Positions 62,463 through 64,000 of a stretch of 64,000 nt of DNA are shown here, piece after piece. Source of the stretch: Acidianus brierleyi (lineage in GTDB: Archaea; Thermoproteota; Thermoprotei_A; Sulfolobales; Sulfolobaceae); the NCBI RefSeq assembly GCF_003201835.2, contig NZ_CP029289.2, forward strand, positions 2,860,501 through 2,924,500, written 5' to 3'. The notes below the pieces were generated by a model. The model searched no databases and had not been told where the DNA came from. It was given only the letters and a program-made list of their open reading frames with translations. How positions within the stretch are numbered: position 1 is the stretch's first letter; every line of letters starts with the position of its first letter. A program made the translations under genes and the position numbers.

Positions 62463-62755
62463 TATTCATCAATATATATATTTGTATGAATTAGTTTATA
62501 AATGTTTTCTTAGAAAGTTTAGAGTTATATAAAAAATAATTTTTTATTTTTAGTATAAAAAAATTTTTAAGTTAGAAGATCATTGCATTGTAGCTTTATA
62601 GTATTATTAGCTATTTTAAAATATAAAATCTAAATAAGATATAAAAATAAAATAGTATTTGATCATGTTACTCTAAATAGTAAGATGGAAAAACGCGATA
62701 AATATTGAAAACAAGTTAACATAATTGCTTAAATTGTTATCTTATTGATCATATA

Positions 62756-63763
62756 TTATTTTATATTTAATCGTTGTATCCAAATGGATCTACCTACAAT
62801 ATCTTTCACACTAAGAAGCAATACATTATCATTGCTTACCACTATAGCATGTCTATTGTTCTTCTCTATTATCCAGGGTATAAGGCTATTTAATTCGTCG
62901 TCTGCTCTAAATATTTTTACGTCAAATCTCCCCTCTATGAAATCATCAAAGTTCTTATCTTGCGCTATCATTTTTATAGCGTCTCTATAAGTGAATATAC
63001 CTAATTTATTAGATTTTTTAAGAATCAAGGCTCTCATTCGATTTTTCATCATAATATCAATAGCCTCCCTTAATGTTAGTGTATAATCTAGGACATCCAC
63101 ACTTTCAGCTATATTCAATAATTTAATTTTATTATTTGCTTGAATATATGTATATCTGTCATCTTTAATTATACTACTCCTGGCATTAGCTCTTAATATA
63201 TCTCTAAAAGAAATCATACCTACAATTCTGTCATTCGAAACAACAGGTAAATGCGAAATTTGATAATAAGTCATCGTTTCTAATGCTTTATAAATTTCAC
63301 ATAGACCGTCTATACAAATAGCTTCTTTAGCTATATACTTTAGTTCCTTATTTAGGTCGTCTGAACTAAGGATATCTGATTCTGTCACTATAGAATTATT
63401 TACTATTAAGGAAGCTATATTATGAGATACCATTATTTTTGCTCCTTCCCTTATAGTATGATCTTCTTCTACAGTTATTACTGGAGATCGCATAAATCGC
63501 TTAACTCTAGAGATTACTATCTTAGCCCTTAATAACGGATCCATATAATTTATCACAGAAATACAGTTGTAAGGACAAGATCTTTCACATGCCATACATC
63601 CCGTGCAATCATTTGGATCTATCACTTCAGCGATATTAGTAAAATTATTAATTTGTATACATTTAGCTAATGCACATGCTCTTTGACACATATAGCAGCC
63701 TACGCATCTATCTACGTCTATTATAACGTTTGGCACATAATTATCGTTACATTTGATTATCAT
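62756..63763 (-). CDS. ferredoxin-CBS fusion (2[4Fe-4S] plus four CBS motifs)
   Basis: 335 residues. The N-terminal ferredoxin has C20, C23, C26, C30 and C53, C56, C59, C63, both CxxCxxCxxxC. The remaining 250 residues hold two CBS pairs: VEEDHTIREGAKIMVSHNIASLIVN and MTYYQISHLPVVSNDRIVGMISFRDIL in the first, TLREAIDIMMKNRMRALIL and KNNRHAIVVSNDNVLLLSVKDIV in the second. It could couple nucleotide sensing to electron transfer. A GGTGA ribosome site five bases before the ATG overlaps the stop of the preceding gene, so it is the second of a pair. Confidence 0.9.
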   Translation of the reverse strand: MIIKCNDNYVPNVIIDVDRCVGCYMCQRACALAKCIQINNFTNIAEVIDPNDCTGCMACERSCPYNCISVINYMDPLLRAKIVISRVKRFMRSPVITVEEDHTIREGAKIMVSHNIASLIVNNSIVTESDILSSDDLNKELKYIAKEAICIDGLCEIYKALETMTYYQISHLPVVSNDRIVGMISFRDILRANARSSIIKDDRYTYIQANNKIKLLNIAESVDVLDYTLTLREAIDIMMKNRMRALILKKSNKLGIFTYRDAIKMIAQDKNFDDFIEGRFDVKIFRADDELNSLIPWIIEKNNRHAIVVSNDNVLLLSVKDIVGRSIWIQRLNIK

Positions 63764-63771
63764 GTTTTCAC

Positions 63772-64000
63772 CTAAAATGGCGGATCGGCGTTGAGCGGAT
63801 TATATATTAAATTCCCAAGATACTTATTGTAGAAAGGATAAATTGAACTGTCTGGTGAACTCATCCAGTATGTTATTAATATAAACAGTAATGAAATAAT
63901 AGCATCACAGACTAGATAATAGGATAGTGGTATTCCATCTTTCTTTGACAATTCTTTTGATATCCTAAAAGATAACCATGAGCCGAAGATTAGTACAGCT
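63772..64000 (-). CDS. C-terminal part of a membrane protein (runs off the window)
   Basis: About 76 codons before the TAG at 63772-63774. Two hydrophobic segments (AVLIFGSWLSF and DAIISLLFILITYWM) are followed by a short soluble tail ending NPLNADPPF. The 3' end overlaps the ribosome site of the ferredoxin-CBS gene, so they share a transcript. It could be a membrane partner, for example of a redox complex; the family cannot be told from this fragment. Confidence 0.65.
   Translation of the reverse strand, partial: AVLIFGSWLSFRISKELSKKDGIPLSYYLVCDAIISLLFILITYWMSSPDSSIYPFYNKYLGNLIYNPLNADPPF

Overview
The window is AT-rich, with short intergenic spaces, TATA boxes about 25 bp upstream of leaderless starts, and GGTGA-type ribosome sites before internal operon genes, often with GTG or TTG starts. 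Gene content points to a thermoacidophilic crenarchaeon of the Sulfolobales: a fused EtfB-EtfA next to FixC and FixX, many AMP-forming acyl-CoA ligases, a molybdenum hydroxylase, TusA/DsrE/DoxD sulfur proteins, a merR-merHA mercury operon, TnpB and IS110 relics. An Acidianus- or Sulfurisphaera-like genome is plausible; the genus cannot be settled from this sequence.

Layout. 0-5.1 kb: an R2-like diiron protein and a four-gene aromatic ring-cleavage operon (extradiol dioxygenase, HpaB hydroxylase, acetoacetate-decarboxylase-like protein, FAH-family enzyme). 5.7-7.1 kb: a dead TnpB element. 7.0-9.4 kb: a small ABC-type system. 9.6-13.7 kb: CoA transferase, acyl-CoA synthetase and MFS transporter, bracketed by a perfect 106-bp direct repeat that duplicates the promoter and first 19 codons of the ABC ATPase. 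14-19.4 kb: a cell-surface protein and a second ABC system with a large extracytoplasmic subunit. 19.4-25.4 kb: a further acyl-CoA ligase, an amidohydrolase, a frameshifted MFS gene, a Bat-type regulator and an intact MFS transporter. 25.5-33.2 kb: a peroxiredoxin and a sulfur-handling region with three different TusA proteins, two DsrE-like proteins, a YeeE/YedE transporter, a beta-propeller, a polytopic membrane protein and a DoxD homologue. 33.5-36.6 kb: VapBC, an overlapping unknown/wHTH pair and an intact TnpB element. 36.8-44.3 kb: enoyl-CoA hydratase, a TenA-like protein, CBS protein, FixX, FixC, fused ETF and an acetyl-CoA-synthetase-like ligase. 44.4-47 kb: two decayed IS110 transposases, each preceded by a structured non-coding stretch, with a TnpB-type end hairpin between them. 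47.4-56.7 kb: transporters, esterase, acetyltransferase, the mer operon, an alcohol-dehydrogenase-like protein and a 1-Cys peroxiredoxin. 56.8-64 kb: acyl-CoA dehydrogenase, a two-gene Mo hydroxylase with an M-S subunit fusion, two roadblock-like proteins and a ferredoxin-CBS fusion.

Taken together the genes describe uptake of organic acids and aromatics (four or five MFS carriers), activation to CoA thioesters, beta-oxidation with electrons passed through ETF/FixCX to quinone, and a parallel route for inorganic sulfur. The best candidates for something undescribed are the sulfur-handling region at 26.1-33.2 kb and the 4.48-kb repeat-bounded catabolic cassette.
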